Assembly (NCBI GenBank): GCA_036782755.1
Contig: DAIPYL010000007.1
Coordinates: 1-49,625, forward strand
Length of the DNA stretch: 49,625 bases
Source: Jeotgalicoccus sp036782755
GTDB lineage: Bacteria; Bacillota; Bacilli; Staphylococcales; Salinicoccaceae
Direction: 5' to 3'
Part shown: one piece after another, positions 41,939 to 49,625 of the stretch
Position numbering within the stretch: position 1 is the first letter of the stretch
Layout of the letters: each line of letters begins with the position of its first letter
Made by a program: the position numbers and the translations under genes
Notes under the pieces: generated by a model
The model's input: the letters and a program-made list of their open reading frames with translations, nothing else
Databases searched by the model: none
Told to the model about the DNA's origin: nothing

Positions 41939-44561
41939 ATTCAAATGGCCGATTACCGCACTGATGATTATATTAGCGATTGTGTCATTTATTATTTCAC
42001 CCAACCTGACTCAGCTCGCTGCCGAGAAAGGTGATGTTCAGCTCCCTGACAATATGCCGAGCGAACAGGCCCGCCAGTTCCTGGAGGAGCATAACCAGGA
42101 TATTGAAATGATGTCGGTTGTTCTGGAATTTGATGACAATCCGTCAGAGCATCAGGAAGAAATTGAAACTTATATAGAAGAACTTGATGGTCTGGATTAC
42201 ACGGACAACGTGATTAATCCTTTTACATTCAATGACGATATGCAGGAAAACTTTATTAATGAAGACTCCGGAGTCATTATGATTCCGCTTGAATATACAG
42301 GCGAAGCGCCTGAAATTCTAAATAACGCAGATGAAATTGAAAGTCTGAATAATACGGATGCGGAAATTTCAACAACATCCAATGAAATGATTCAGCGCAC
42401 GCTTGAAGAAGATGCCATGAACGGTGTCCGTACGACAGAAATATTTACGATTGCGATTATCGTTATCGTACTGCTCGTTATGTTCCGTTCAGTCGTGACA
42501 CCATTCGTGCCGCTTGCAGCAGTTGGTATCGCCTATCTAATCGGCCAGTCATTTGTCGGCTGGTTCGTAGAATGGTTCGGATTCCCGATATCACCGCAGA
42601 CACAGAGTTTTCTTATCGTAATACTGTTCGGTATCGGAACCGACTATGTCATTCTCTTACTAAACAGATTTAAAGAAGAACTTGAACACCACGATAAAAA
42701 CCAGGCCGTCATCAATACATTCCAAACAGCCGGCAAAACGGTATTTATCAGCGGTATTTCAGGTGCTATTCTTTTCGGAGTACTCTATTTTGCAAACTTT
42801 GAAATTTATCGTTCGGCAGTCGGCGTGGCAATCGGTATTCTTGCCCTGCTCCTGTCACTGTTTACAGTATTGCCGACACTGATGTCACTGCTCGGAAAAT
42901 ATATTTTCTGGCCAAGCAAACAGACCTCAGGTTCAGGCGAAAGCAAAATCTGGACGCCGCTCGGTATGCTGTCACTTAAATATCCGACACGCGTTATTTT
43001 CTCGGTAGTTGCAGTACTGATTGCATTAATTTACTTCTACGATGATGAAGTGCACTACGATTCATTGGCTGAACTCGACGATTCATATTCTGCAGTACAT
43101 GCAGTAAATGTAATCAGCGACAGCTTTGATGCAGGATCAACATTCCCGGTTGAAGTGATTTTTACAAACGGTGAAGACCTTGTTACAGAAGATGGACTGT
43201 CCCGTCTTGAATCAGTAGCTGAATCAGTATCACAGCTTGACGGTGTAACTGAAGTGCAGACACTGACTCGTCCAATTGGAGATAAAATGGATGAGCTGAC
43301 TGTGTCATACCAGCTTGGTGAAGCAAATTCAGGAATGACTGAAATCCAGGACGGACTGACTGAAATGTCTGCTGCACTGTCAGATATTAATGAACAGCTG
43401 ACAAACGCAGATACAGCATCAGGTGATTTATCTGAACTGGAAACAGGCGTTAATGAAATTGCTGCAGGTATTGACGGTGTGAACCAGTATCTCGCAGCAA
43501 CAGGAGATGCACAAGGCGCTGCAGTTCAGCTCCAGCAATTGTCACAGGGCGCCGGACAGCTGAGCCAGGGAGTATCTCAGGCAAACACTGAAATAGAAAG
43601 GATGTCGGCTGAAGCTGCTGCACAAATGGAAGAACTTGCTGCAGGACTTGGTGAAATGTCTTCAGGTATTGAAGATATTAATGAAGGACTGACAGGCATC
43701 AGTAATTTAATGACTTCATTTGAAGAAAATGAAGCCGTTGATTCGACAGGAATTAACGTTCCTTCGGAAATACTTGAAAACGAAGACTTTGAAACAGCAA
43801 TCGACCAGTATTCATTTGCTGACGGCGAAGCTGTGAAGATGAATGTAGTTCTTTCAGTAGACCCTTACAGCAACGAAGCACTTGGAGTACTCAATGACAT
43901 TGAACAAGCTGTAGACGGTGAACTGACACGACTTGACCGCCCTGATACAGAAGCATACTTCTCTGGCGTAACGAGCATGAACAGAGACCTTGATACAGTT
44001 ACAAGCGATGACTACACAAACGTTGTAATACTGTTTATCGTGACACTATTTGTAATTCTGACTGTTCTGTTCAGATCACTGGTACTGCCTGTACTGATGA
44101 TTGGTTCGATTTTCATTACGTACTTTGCATCGATGACGATCTCGCAGTGGATTCTGTCGATGTTCGGTATTGATCAATTGAACTGGGCTGTACCATTCTT
44201 CAGTTTAATTATCTTTGTCGCACTCGGTATTGATTACTCGATATTCATTATCGACCGCTTCAGAGAAGAAGTGAAATACCGTACGATCCGAGATGCGATT
44301 GAAACATCAATCCGCCGCATGGGTACTGTTGTTATTACCGCAGTAATTATTCTGACAGGTACGTTCGCAGCATTATATCCATCGGGAATCGCAATACTCG
44401 TACAGGTAACGAGCGTTATTATATTTGCACTTCTGTTCTACGCATTTATCGTGCTGCCGCTCTTAGTGCCGGCTATGATTGTCACGCTGAAACGAGGCAA
44501 CTGGTGGCCGCTCAGAATGCCTGGCGGCAAAGCCCGTGAAGACCGTCTCGACGACAAATAA
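41922..44561 (+). CDS. MMPL/RND family membrane exporter
   Basis: 879 residues from ATG 41922, which has GGAGG upstream; the GTG-type frame at 41907 is not favoured. About 12 membrane helices lie in two halves. GIGTDYVILLLNRFKEE and GIDYSIFIIDRFREE are the conserved Asp-Tyr pairs of proton-driven MMPL proteins. The second extracellular loop (about 420-620) contains a long coiled-coil-like Ala/Gly/Glu/Gln-rich segment with repeats of the form IxxGLxxM/IxxGI. It probably exports lipids or drugs (YdfJ/YdgH-like). Confidence 0.92.
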   Translation: MKHVLKFKWPITALMIILAIVSFIISPNLTQLAAEKGDVQLPDNMPSEQARQFLEEHNQDIEMMSVVLEFDDNPSEHQEEIETYIEELDGLDYTDNVINPFTFNDDMQENFINEDSGVIMIPLEYTGEAPEILNNADEIESLNNTDAEISTTSNEMIQRTLEEDAMNGVRTTEIFTIAIIVIVLLVMFRSVVTPFVPLAAVGIAYLIGQSFVGWFVEWFGFPISPQTQSFLIVILFGIGTDYVILLLNRFKEELEHHDKNQAVINTFQTAGKTVFISGISGAILFGVLYFANFEIYRSAVGVAIGILALLLSLFTVLPTLMSLLGKYIFWPSKQTSGSGESKIWTPLGMLSLKYPTRVIFSVVAVLIALIYFYDDEVHYDSLAELDDSYSAVHAVNVISDSFDAGSTFPVEVIFTNGEDLVTEDGLSRLESVAESVSQLDGVTEVQTLTRPIGDKMDELTVSYQLGEANSGMTEIQDGLTEMSAALSDINEQLTNADTASGDLSELETGVNEIAAGIDGVNQYLAATGDAQGAAVQLQQLSQGAGQLSQGVSQANTEIERMSAEAAAQMEELAAGLGEMSSGIEDINEGLTGISNLMTSFEENEAVDSTGINVPSEILENEDFETAIDQYSFADGEAVKMNVVLSVDPYSNEALGVLNDIEQAVDGELTRLDRPDTEAYFSGVTSMNRDLDTVTSDDYTNVVILFIVTLFVILTVLFRSLVLPVLMIGSIFITYFASMTISQWILSMFGIDQLNWAVPFFSLIIFVALGIDYSIFIIDRFREEVKYRTIRDAIETSIRRMGTVVITAVIILTGTFAALYPSGIAILVQVTSVIIFALLFYAFIVLPLLVPAMIVTLKRGNWWPLRMPGGKAREDRLDDK

Positions 44562-44632
44562 CAGCGATTAAAAACAATAAAAAACGGGTATAAAGGAATA
44601 TACGAATTTAAACAGAAAGAGAGGCTGACTAT

Positions 44633-44878
44633 ATGCCAGGAATAAAGAATTCAGGAATAGCTGCTGTACTCAGCTTTTTCATTACCGGTCTCGGCCAGAT
44701 TTATAACGGGCAGATATTTAAAGGTATTTTGCTCATTATCATACAGGTAATCAACGGTTTGCTTATGTATCTTTTAATCGGATTCATTACATTCCCGATT
44801 GTATGGCTGTACGGGGTTGTAAACGCCTATCGGCATGCCGAACGTGTAAACCGGAGAATATATAACACGCACAGGTAA
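44633..44878 (+). CDS. Small TM2-domain-like membrane protein
   Basis: 81 residues with two hydrophobic segments. SFFITGLGQIYNGQIFKGILLII is the glycine-rich hairpin of TM2-type proteins, and the C-terminus (VNAYRHAERVNRRIYN) is basic. The ATG has GAGAGG upstream. It may be co-transcribed with the MMPL gene (about 70 bases apart, no terminator). Function is unknown. Confidence 0.75.
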   Translation: MPGIKNSGIAAVLSFFITGLGQIYNGQIFKGILLIIIQVINGLLMYLLIGFITFPIVWLYGVVNAYRHAERVNRRIYNTHR

Positions 44879-44886
44879 ATGACTTC

Positions 44887-44916
44887 AGGGGCTGGACTTC
44901 CAGCCCTATTTATTTT
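44887..44916 (+). terminator. Terminator after the TM2-like gene
   Basis: GGGCTGG (44889-44895), loop ACTT and CCAGCCC (44900-44906), followed by TATTTATTTT. Confidence 0.8.
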
Positions 44917-44969
44917 GCTGGATACAAGATAATGATATAATAGAAATAACTTATAAAGGATGTGAAAAT

Positions 44970-45557
44970 ATGGGCTGGGAATTTATAGCATTTTTCTTCG
45001 GAGCCGCTGCACTCGGGATATTTATCCTGTTCGTGATATTTATAATCGGTCTTCTGAAATGGCTGCTGCAGGGATACTTCCTGTACAGAGTCGCGGATAT
45101 TAAATCATACCATCTGCCATGGCTTGCCTTTATTCCGTTCGGAACATTTTATATCGGCGGACAAGGCTACGACGGAAACATTTTAAAGAAAGGATCATTT
45201 GATCCAAAACATATCGGTCTCGCATTTGCGATCGCAGGACTTGTCCTGTATATGATGGGACTGTCCATCGGTGACCTTGTTATCACGTATCTGCTGATGG
45301 AATCCGTTGCATTTATCGGAATCTTTACAGCATATGCAAAACAGCCGGTTATCGGAGTACTGCTTGCACTGTTAAACGTTGTTACTGCAGGACTCGCTGC
45401 AATTGTTATCCTCTTCCTCTACAGCCGCAAATTAAAAGAAGAATTTGACGGTACAGGAATTTTCGGAGAAGACGATTTAAGAGGCGCCGGTCAGAATTAT
45501 GATGACGGTTCACGCCCCTCACATCCAAACGACCCGAATTTAAATCGGGATATTTAA
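44970..45557 (+). CDS. Membrane protein, unknown function
   Basis: 195 residues, four to five membrane helices with the polar segment GTFYIGGQGYDGNILKKGSFDP between the first two. The C-terminal 40 residues are polar (DDGSRPSHPNDPNLNRDI) and likely cytoplasmic. I do not recognise a family. It is preceded by a terminator and a possible promoter and followed by its own terminator, so it is probably monocistronic. Confidence 0.75.
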   Translation: MGWEFIAFFFGAAALGIFILFVIFIIGLLKWLLQGYFLYRVADIKSYHLPWLAFIPFGTFYIGGQGYDGNILKKGSFDPKHIGLAFAIAGLVLYMMGLSIGDLVITYLLMESVAFIGIFTAYAKQPVIGVLLALLNVVTAGLAAIVILFLYSRKLKEEFDGTGIFGEDDLRGAGQNYDDGSRPSHPNDPNLNRDI

Positions 45558-45565
45558 ATTATATT

Positions 45566-45598
45566 GAATCCGGACTCTTCATGAGTCCGGATTTTTTG
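45566..45598 (+). terminator. Terminator after the 195-residue membrane gene
   Basis: ATCCGGACTC (45568-45577), loop TTCAT and GAGTCCGGAT (45583-45592) form a perfect 10-bp stem followed by six T. Confidence 0.92.
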
Positions 45599-45659
45599 TG
45601 TTCATATTAGCACCCTCGACTGCTTACTCAATCAATGGACACACTTCTTTGAACGACTA

Positions 45660-45759
45660 NNNNNNNNNNNNNNNNNNNNNNNNNNNNNNNNNNNNNNNNN
45701 NNNNNNNNNNNNNNNNNNNNNNNNNNNNNNNNNNNNNNNNNNNNNNNNNNNNNNNNNNN
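45660..45759. other. Assembly gap, 100 N
   Basis: Exactly 100 N. Its left flank (45599-45659) is a unique-looking 60-base segment without a gene. The right flank is 9 bases before the SDR stop codon. The flanks do not match each other. Confidence 1.
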
Positions 45760-45768
45760 ATAATTATA

Positions 45769-46653
45769 TTAGTTAATTGGCTGTCCGCCTGTAACACCGT
45801 AGACCTGACCCGTCGTGAAACTTGATTCCGCACTTGCCAAGTGCACGTATGTCGCTGCCAGCTCTACAGGCTGGCCGGCACGGCCGAGATATGAATCCTG
45901 ACCAAATTCAGGAAGTGCTTCCTGCAGCTGGCCGCCTGAGATTTGAATCGGTGTCCAGATTGGACCCGGCGCAACACCGTTTAAACGGATACCTTTATCC
46001 ATAAAGTGCTTCGCCTGTGATTTAATTAAGTTTGTCTGCGCTGCTTTAGTCATCGCATAGTCAGCGATGTGAGCTGATGGTGAGAATGACTGAATTGAAG
46101 TTGTAATAATAATACTTGAACCTTCAGGCATTAATTTTTCAGCTTCCTGCATTTGCAGCACAGGTGCTACGACGTTAATTTTATAAGTCGTTTCCAGATG
46201 TTCTGCAGTATAGTCAGCGAATTTCTCAACTGCCTGCTGCATCGACGCATTCAGTACGAGTATATCAAGACCGCCGAGTGCTTCATGGGCATCATGAATA
46301 AGCTGTCTTGCGAATTTTTCATCGCGCAGATCGCCCGGTAACAGATAGGCTTTCTGCCCTGCATCCTCGATAACTTTTTTCACTTCTTCAGCATCCGCCT
46401 GTTCGTCTTCCATATAGTTAATTGCAACATCTGCGCCTTCTTTAGCATATGCAATTGCTGCTGCACGGCCGATACCTGAGTCACCGCCTGTAACTAAAGC
46501 TTTTCTGCCAGATAAACGTCCAGTGCCTTTATATGTTTCTTCTCCACAGTCGGGAATTTGCTTCATCTCTTTTTGAACACCGGGATACTCCTGTTTCTGC
46601 TTATCATAATCTCCAGTATAAAATTCGTTTCTTGGATCTTTAGGTGATGTCAT
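45769..46653 (-). CDS. Short-chain dehydrogenase/reductase, general-stress type (YhxC/YdaD-like)
   Basis: 294 residues. A ~45-residue N-terminal extension (NEFYTGDYDKQKQEYPGVQ) precedes a Rossmann SDR domain with the cofactor loop TGGDSGIGRA, LVLNASM, the catalytic Tyr-Lys in YAMTKAA and Ser in TTSIQS. The PG-turn PGPIWTPIQ and the extension match stress SDRs such as B. subtilis YdaD (GSP39) and YhxC. NAD(P) specificity and substrate are unknown. GGAGG precedes the ATG, and a SigB-like promoter lies upstream. It is intact despite the nearby gap. Confidence 0.9.
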   Translation of the reverse strand: MTSPKDPRNEFYTGDYDKQKQEYPGVQKEMKQIPDCGEETYKGTGRLSGRKALVTGGDSGIGRAAAIAYAKEGADVAINYMEDEQADAEEVKKVIEDAGQKAYLLPGDLRDEKFARQLIHDAHEALGGLDILVLNASMQQAVEKFADYTAEHLETTYKINVVAPVLQMQEAEKLMPEGSSIIITTSIQSFSPSAHIADYAMTKAAQTNLIKSQAKHFMDKGIRLNGVAPGPIWTPIQISGGQLQEALPEFGQDSYLGRAGQPVELAATYVHLASAESSFTTGQVYGVTGGQPIN

Positions 46654-46671
46654 AATTAATATCCTCCTTCA

Positions 46672-46694
46672 GAATTGTATGCTATATACAATTC
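46672..46694. promoter_or_regulatory. 23-bp perfect dyad before the SDR gene, with SigB-like promoter upstream
   Basis: GAATTGTAT, GCTAT and ATACAATTC form a 9-5-9 dyad. It lies just before the ribosome site. On the minus strand a GTTTAA, 13 bases and TGGAAT arrangement resembles a SigB promoter, with its -10 next to the dyad. Confidence 0.5.
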
Positions 46695-46721
46695 CACGCA
46701 CTGAAGAATTTAAACATAATT

Positions 46722-47834
46722 TTATTTGGAAGGGACGTTTAAAATTGCCTGGTACAGAACATCTGCACCTGTTTCCATACGGTCGCGGTTAAACGTCATA
46801 TCTGGATGATGGAGTCCAGGTGTTAAATCACAGCCAAGTCCCAGCATCGCGCCTTTCAGTTCAGGATATTGGACTGTGTAGTTATGGAAATCATCTCCCC
46901 CGCTCGTCACGAGCGGATCCAGCAGGTACTCTTCGCCTACAGTATCGATGATTGCAGTACGAAATACTTCAATTGCTTCATCATTACTTTCACTTGCGAC
47001 CATGCTCGACACTTCAAGATCTTCAATTTTCACATCATAAAACTCTTCGATATATTTTAAAATATTGTGGACGCGCGATTTCAATTCATCCATTGCTTCA
47101 TTCGTCTGTGCACGCACATCAATTCCGCACTCCGCAGAGCCAGGAATAATGTTCAGTGATTTCGAACCCGCCATAAACTTTGTCATTTTCGCACTCGACG
47201 GCACCATTGGATTGATGTGGATTTTCGACAGCATATTCACGATATCTGTACCGACTTCAATCGCGTTGTGATTTAAATGCGGACGTGCGCCGTGCGCATC
47301 GTTCCCGACAATTTTAAATTCAAATGAACCGGCAGAACCGTGTTCAATACTTGGCGATAAATAACCGTCTGCCGCTTCTTCGATTGGACGCAGGTGAATG
47401 CCGAACATATAATCAAGCGGCTCGATAACGCCCTCTTTCAGTACATCCAGCGCACCTGTGCCCACTTCTTCAGCAGGCTGGAACACAAAACGCACACCGC
47501 GTGTGTTTAATGACTCGTGATCTTTTATCTTCATCATAGCACCTATAACCATCGCGATATGCGAGTCATGACCGCATGAATGGTTCGCCTGCAGTTTGCC
47601 GTTTACCCCCTGATAAAGTGCGTCAATATCAGCACGGATTCCGATTAGCGGATAATCCCCGCTCCAGTTGCCGACGTCGCAGTAAAGACCTGTAATATTT
47701 TTAAATTTAACAGGCTCAAACCCTTCATCTTTTAAAAGGCCGTATATGTAATCTGTCGTTTTATATTCTTCATTGCTCAATTCAGCGTTCGTATGTACGT
47801 GATTGAATATTTCATAAATTTTAGTATTGATCAT
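46722..47834 (-). CDS. M20 family metallo-amidohydrolase (N-acyl-amino acid hydrolase type)
   Basis: 370 residues, M20D type with a dinuclear metal site. ADIDALYQG, the metal ligands in HSCGHDSHIA and the catalytic Glu in FQPAEEVGTGA are present, and the lid/dimerisation domain (about 170-280) carries HGARPHLNHNAIEV. The C-terminus contains GGDDFHNYT and LGCDLTPGLHHPDM. It would remove the acyl group from N-acyl (acetyl or succinyl) amino acids. It is divergent from the YfcC-like transporter and racemase-like gene, which fits that role. Confidence 0.92.
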   Translation of the reverse strand: MINTKIYEIFNHVHTNAELSNEEYKTTDYIYGLLKDEGFEPVKFKNITGLYCDVGNWSGDYPLIGIRADIDALYQGVNGKLQANHSCGHDSHIAMVIGAMMKIKDHESLNTRGVRFVFQPAEEVGTGALDVLKEGVIEPLDYMFGIHLRPIEEAADGYLSPSIEHGSAGSFEFKIVGNDAHGARPHLNHNAIEVGTDIVNMLSKIHINPMVPSSAKMTKFMAGSKSLNIIPGSAECGIDVRAQTNEAMDELKSRVHNILKYIEEFYDVKIEDLEVSSMVASESNDEAIEVFRTAIIDTVGEEYLLDPLVTSGGDDFHNYTVQYPELKGAMLGLGCDLTPGLHHPDMTFNRDRMETGADVLYQAILNVPSK

Positions 47835-47879
47835 GGAATCCCTCTTTCAAATCTAACAATTTTAGTATAGTCTAATATA

Positions 47880-47899
47880 TCATACTCTAAATTGTATGA
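47880..47899. promoter_or_regulatory. 20-bp dyad between the amidohydrolase and transporter genes
   Basis: TCATAC (47880-47885), eight bases and GTATGA (47894-47899) form an interrupted dyad in the 90-base divergent region. A regulator binding there could control both genes. Confidence 0.35.
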
Positions 47900-47924
47900 A
47901 TATTTCAAATTGCAGGAGGTATTT

Positions 47925-49349
47925 ATGTCTAACAACCAGAATACGAATAATAAAAAAAGAAAATTCCAGTTTCCTGATGCTTACGGTATCATGTTCATTT
48001 TCTTAATTTTTGCAGCAGCAGCTACATATCTCATTCCTGCCGGTGAATTCGAAACTGAATCATCAGGTGATGGTCCGGATACAATTATCCCTGGGACTTA
48101 TGAAACAATAGAATCAAATCCAGCTGGTCTTATGGATATATTTTCTTCCATCGTTACAGGGTTGACCAGTACATCAGATTTAATATTCCTCGTCTTAATT
48201 ATAGGCGGTGTGTTCGGTGTTATTGAAAAAACAGGGGCCATGGATGCGATGATGACAAAAGTCATCAGTCTTACGAAAAACAAAGAATGGTTGCTGATCG
48301 CTCTGATTATGTTGATATTCTCTATTTTCGGAACACTGGGAATTATAGTTAACGCAGTTATCGCGTTCATTCCTCTCGGTATCATTCTTGCAAAATCTAT
48401 GAAAATGGATGCCATTGTCGGTGTATCTATAATATACATCGGCGCTTATACCGGCTTTGCAATGTCTGTTCTGGATCCACTGACTACTGGATTTGCCCAG
48501 GAAATCGCGGGGGTTCCACTTTTTTCTGGAGCACCTGAACGTACAGTGATGTTCATCATCTCACTTATTGTCACGATGATGTATGTTATCTGGTACTCAA
48601 GAAGAATTAAGAGAAATCAGCACTCAGGTATTCTCGGTGACACACCATTCCCGAAAGACAGTGAAGATACGCAGCTTGGTAAAACTGAAATGACTAAAAC
48701 TCATGCTTTAGTACTCCTGACTCTGTTAACAGGTATCGCTGTTTATGTTGCAGGTGTATTTGGAGCTTTCGGCGAAACTTGGAGCTTAACTGAAATGGCA
48801 GCTGTATTCATCATGATTATGGTGGTCACTACTCTGATTGCCCGTATCGGTGTCAATCAGTCGATACAGGAATTTATTAAAGGTGCAAATTCCGTATTAT
48901 ACGGTGCACTCATTATCGGTATGGCACGTTCCATCGTTGTTATTTTAGAAGATGGTATGATTTTAGATACTGTTGTCAACGGTATGGCTTCTTTAATCGA
49001 TCCATTCTCAAGTACAGTCGGAGCTATTTTAATGTTTATCGGGAACGGATTATTTAATATCCTTGTTTCATCAGGCAGCGGTCAGGCTGCTATCGTGATG
49101 CCGATAATGGCACCACTCTCTGATTTAATGGGATTCCCGAGACAAATTGCAGTTCAGGCTTATTCAATGGGTGATGGTTTCACTAATATTATTACACCTC
49201 TTTCCGGTGTACTCATGGCGAATCTTGCGATTGCAGGTATTCCTTTTACAAAATGGTTAAAATTCGCTCTTCCGCTTGTAGGCATATGGTATGTTTTAGG
49301 TATAATATATTTAATCGTTCTCGTAGCAATCAACTGGGGACCGGTATAA
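47925..49349 (+). CDS. YfcC-like C4-dicarboxylate/arginine-ornithine-type transporter
   Basis: 474 residues from ATG 47925 behind GGAGG; the frame is open from 47892 but without a site there. About 12 membrane helices in the DcuC/YfcC arrangement. The N-terminus FQFPDAYGIMFIFLIFAAAATYLIPAGEFE is typical of the YfcC/AbgT-related group, and GNGLFNILVSSGSGQAAIVMPIM holds a conserved substrate/ion segment. The substrate is inferred as an N-acyl amino acid or dipeptide-like molecule from its neighbours. Confidence 0.88.
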   Translation: MSNNQNTNNKKRKFQFPDAYGIMFIFLIFAAAATYLIPAGEFETESSGDGPDTIIPGTYETIESNPAGLMDIFSSIVTGLTSTSDLIFLVLIIGGVFGVIEKTGAMDAMMTKVISLTKNKEWLLIALIMLIFSIFGTLGIIVNAVIAFIPLGIILAKSMKMDAIVGVSIIYIGAYTGFAMSVLDPLTTGFAQEIAGVPLFSGAPERTVMFIISLIVTMMYVIWYSRRIKRNQHSGILGDTPFPKDSEDTQLGKTEMTKTHALVLLTLLTGIAVYVAGVFGAFGETWSLTEMAAVFIMIMVVTTLIARIGVNQSIQEFIKGANSVLYGALIIGMARSIVVILEDGMILDTVVNGMASLIDPFSSTVGAILMFIGNGLFNILVSSGSGQAAIVMPIMAPLSDLMGFPRQIAVQAYSMGDGFTNIITPLSGVLMANLAIAGIPFTKWLKFALPLVGIWYVLGIIYLIVLVAINWGPV

Positions 49350-49368
49350 ATTTTACGGAGGCTCTAAT

Positions 49369-49625
49369 ATGAAAATAAAAGAAATTAAACTGCACCAGCT
49401 CTTAATGACTATGAAAAACCCGTTCACTACATCGTTCGGCACGCAGCAGAAACGTTTTATCACTATCGTTGAAGCAATAGATGAAGACGGCGTCAGCGGT
49501 TTTGGCGAGTGTGTATCCGGTGAAGATCCGCTCTACTCTGAAGAATTCATGGATGCGACGCTTATCGCCTTGAAAAAATATTTCGGCCCGCTCGTAATTA
49601 ACAAAGAGATTTCACATCCTGACGA
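49369..49625 (+). CDS. Enolase-superfamily protein, N-acyl/N-succinylamino acid racemase or o-succinylbenzoate synthase (5' part)
   Basis: The first 85 codons, running off the right edge. GGAGG (49357-49361) lies 7 bases before the ATG, and the gene begins 19 bases after the transporter stop. MKIKEIKLHQLLM, KNPFTTSFGTQQKRF, VSGFGECVS and DPLYSEE match the N-terminal capping domain of the MenC/NSAR group. They are closer to Bacillus/Geobacillus N-succinylamino acid racemases (which have APFTTSFGT and PWYSEE) than to S. aureus MenC as I recall it. Catalytic residues lie beyond the window. Confidence 0.85.
   Translation, partial: MKIKEIKLHQLLMTMKNPFTTSFGTQQKRFITIVEAIDEDGVSGFGECVSGEDPLYSEEFMDATLIALKKYFGPLVINKEISHPD

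Overview
The window is a low-to-moderate GC Firmicutes chromosome segment, most likely from a staphylococcal relative of the Jeotgalicoccus/Salinicoccus/Nosocomiicoccus type. Evidence for this is the complete atpIBEFHAGDC operon next to mnaA-upp-glyA, two MurA paralogues, a type II (CoaW-type) pantothenate kinase, the ywpF/ssb/fabZ cluster and WalR-type boxes upstream of a cell-wall transglycosylase. The species call is inference. Most of the window is conserved core genome on the minus strand, and I see no prophage, CRISPR array, tRNA or rRNA. Two 100-N runs (21739-21838 and 45660-45759) are assembly gaps.

Region 1 (1-5.2 kb): the 5' end of an ABC ATPase, a LysM protein with an Rpf-like transglycosylase domain, a second SSB, YwpF, FabZ, an EpuA-like small membrane protein, MurA and a YwzB/DUF1146 protein. 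Region 2 (5.2-12.2 kb): the F1Fo ATP synthase operon with a clear promoter and terminator. Region 3 (12.2-20.1 kb): mnaA, upp, glyA, ywlG, rpiB, ywlE, ywlC (Sua5), prmC, prfA and rpmE2, a run of nucleotide, one-carbon and translation genes with many small overlaps. Region 4 (20.1-28.4 kb): rho, glpX, murZ, fsa/tal, pyrG, rpoE and a tandem GNAT. It keeps the Bacillus order rho-glpX-murZ-tal-pyrG-rpoE but lacks fbaA and spo0F. pyrG has the classic GGGC-start attenuator leader.

Region 5 (28.5-45.6 kb) is more variable. It holds a BCCT transporter, coaW, an orphan FecE-like ATPase with OsmC and AhpD-like proteins, GNAT, a split chromate-transporter pair, a SEC-C protein, a Cof phosphatase, a divergent MhqD-like hydrolase/MhqO-like dioxygenase pair, an 86-bp composite palindrome, a lipoprotein, RarD, a MarR-MMPL operon and small membrane proteins. 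Region 6 (45.7-49.6 kb) holds a stress-type SDR, an M20 amidohydrolase and, divergently, a YfcC-type transporter followed by a truncated enolase-superfamily gene that resembles N-succinyl/N-acylamino acid racemase. Together the last three suggest an N-acyl amino acid salvage module.

Nothing in the window clearly forms a wholly undescribed system. The items most worth checking are the racemase/amidohydrolase/transporter module, the composite palindrome at 38264-38349, the Rpf-like secreted protein with its WalR boxes, the BCCT binding-site substitutions and the 55-bp duplicated contig ends at the first gap.
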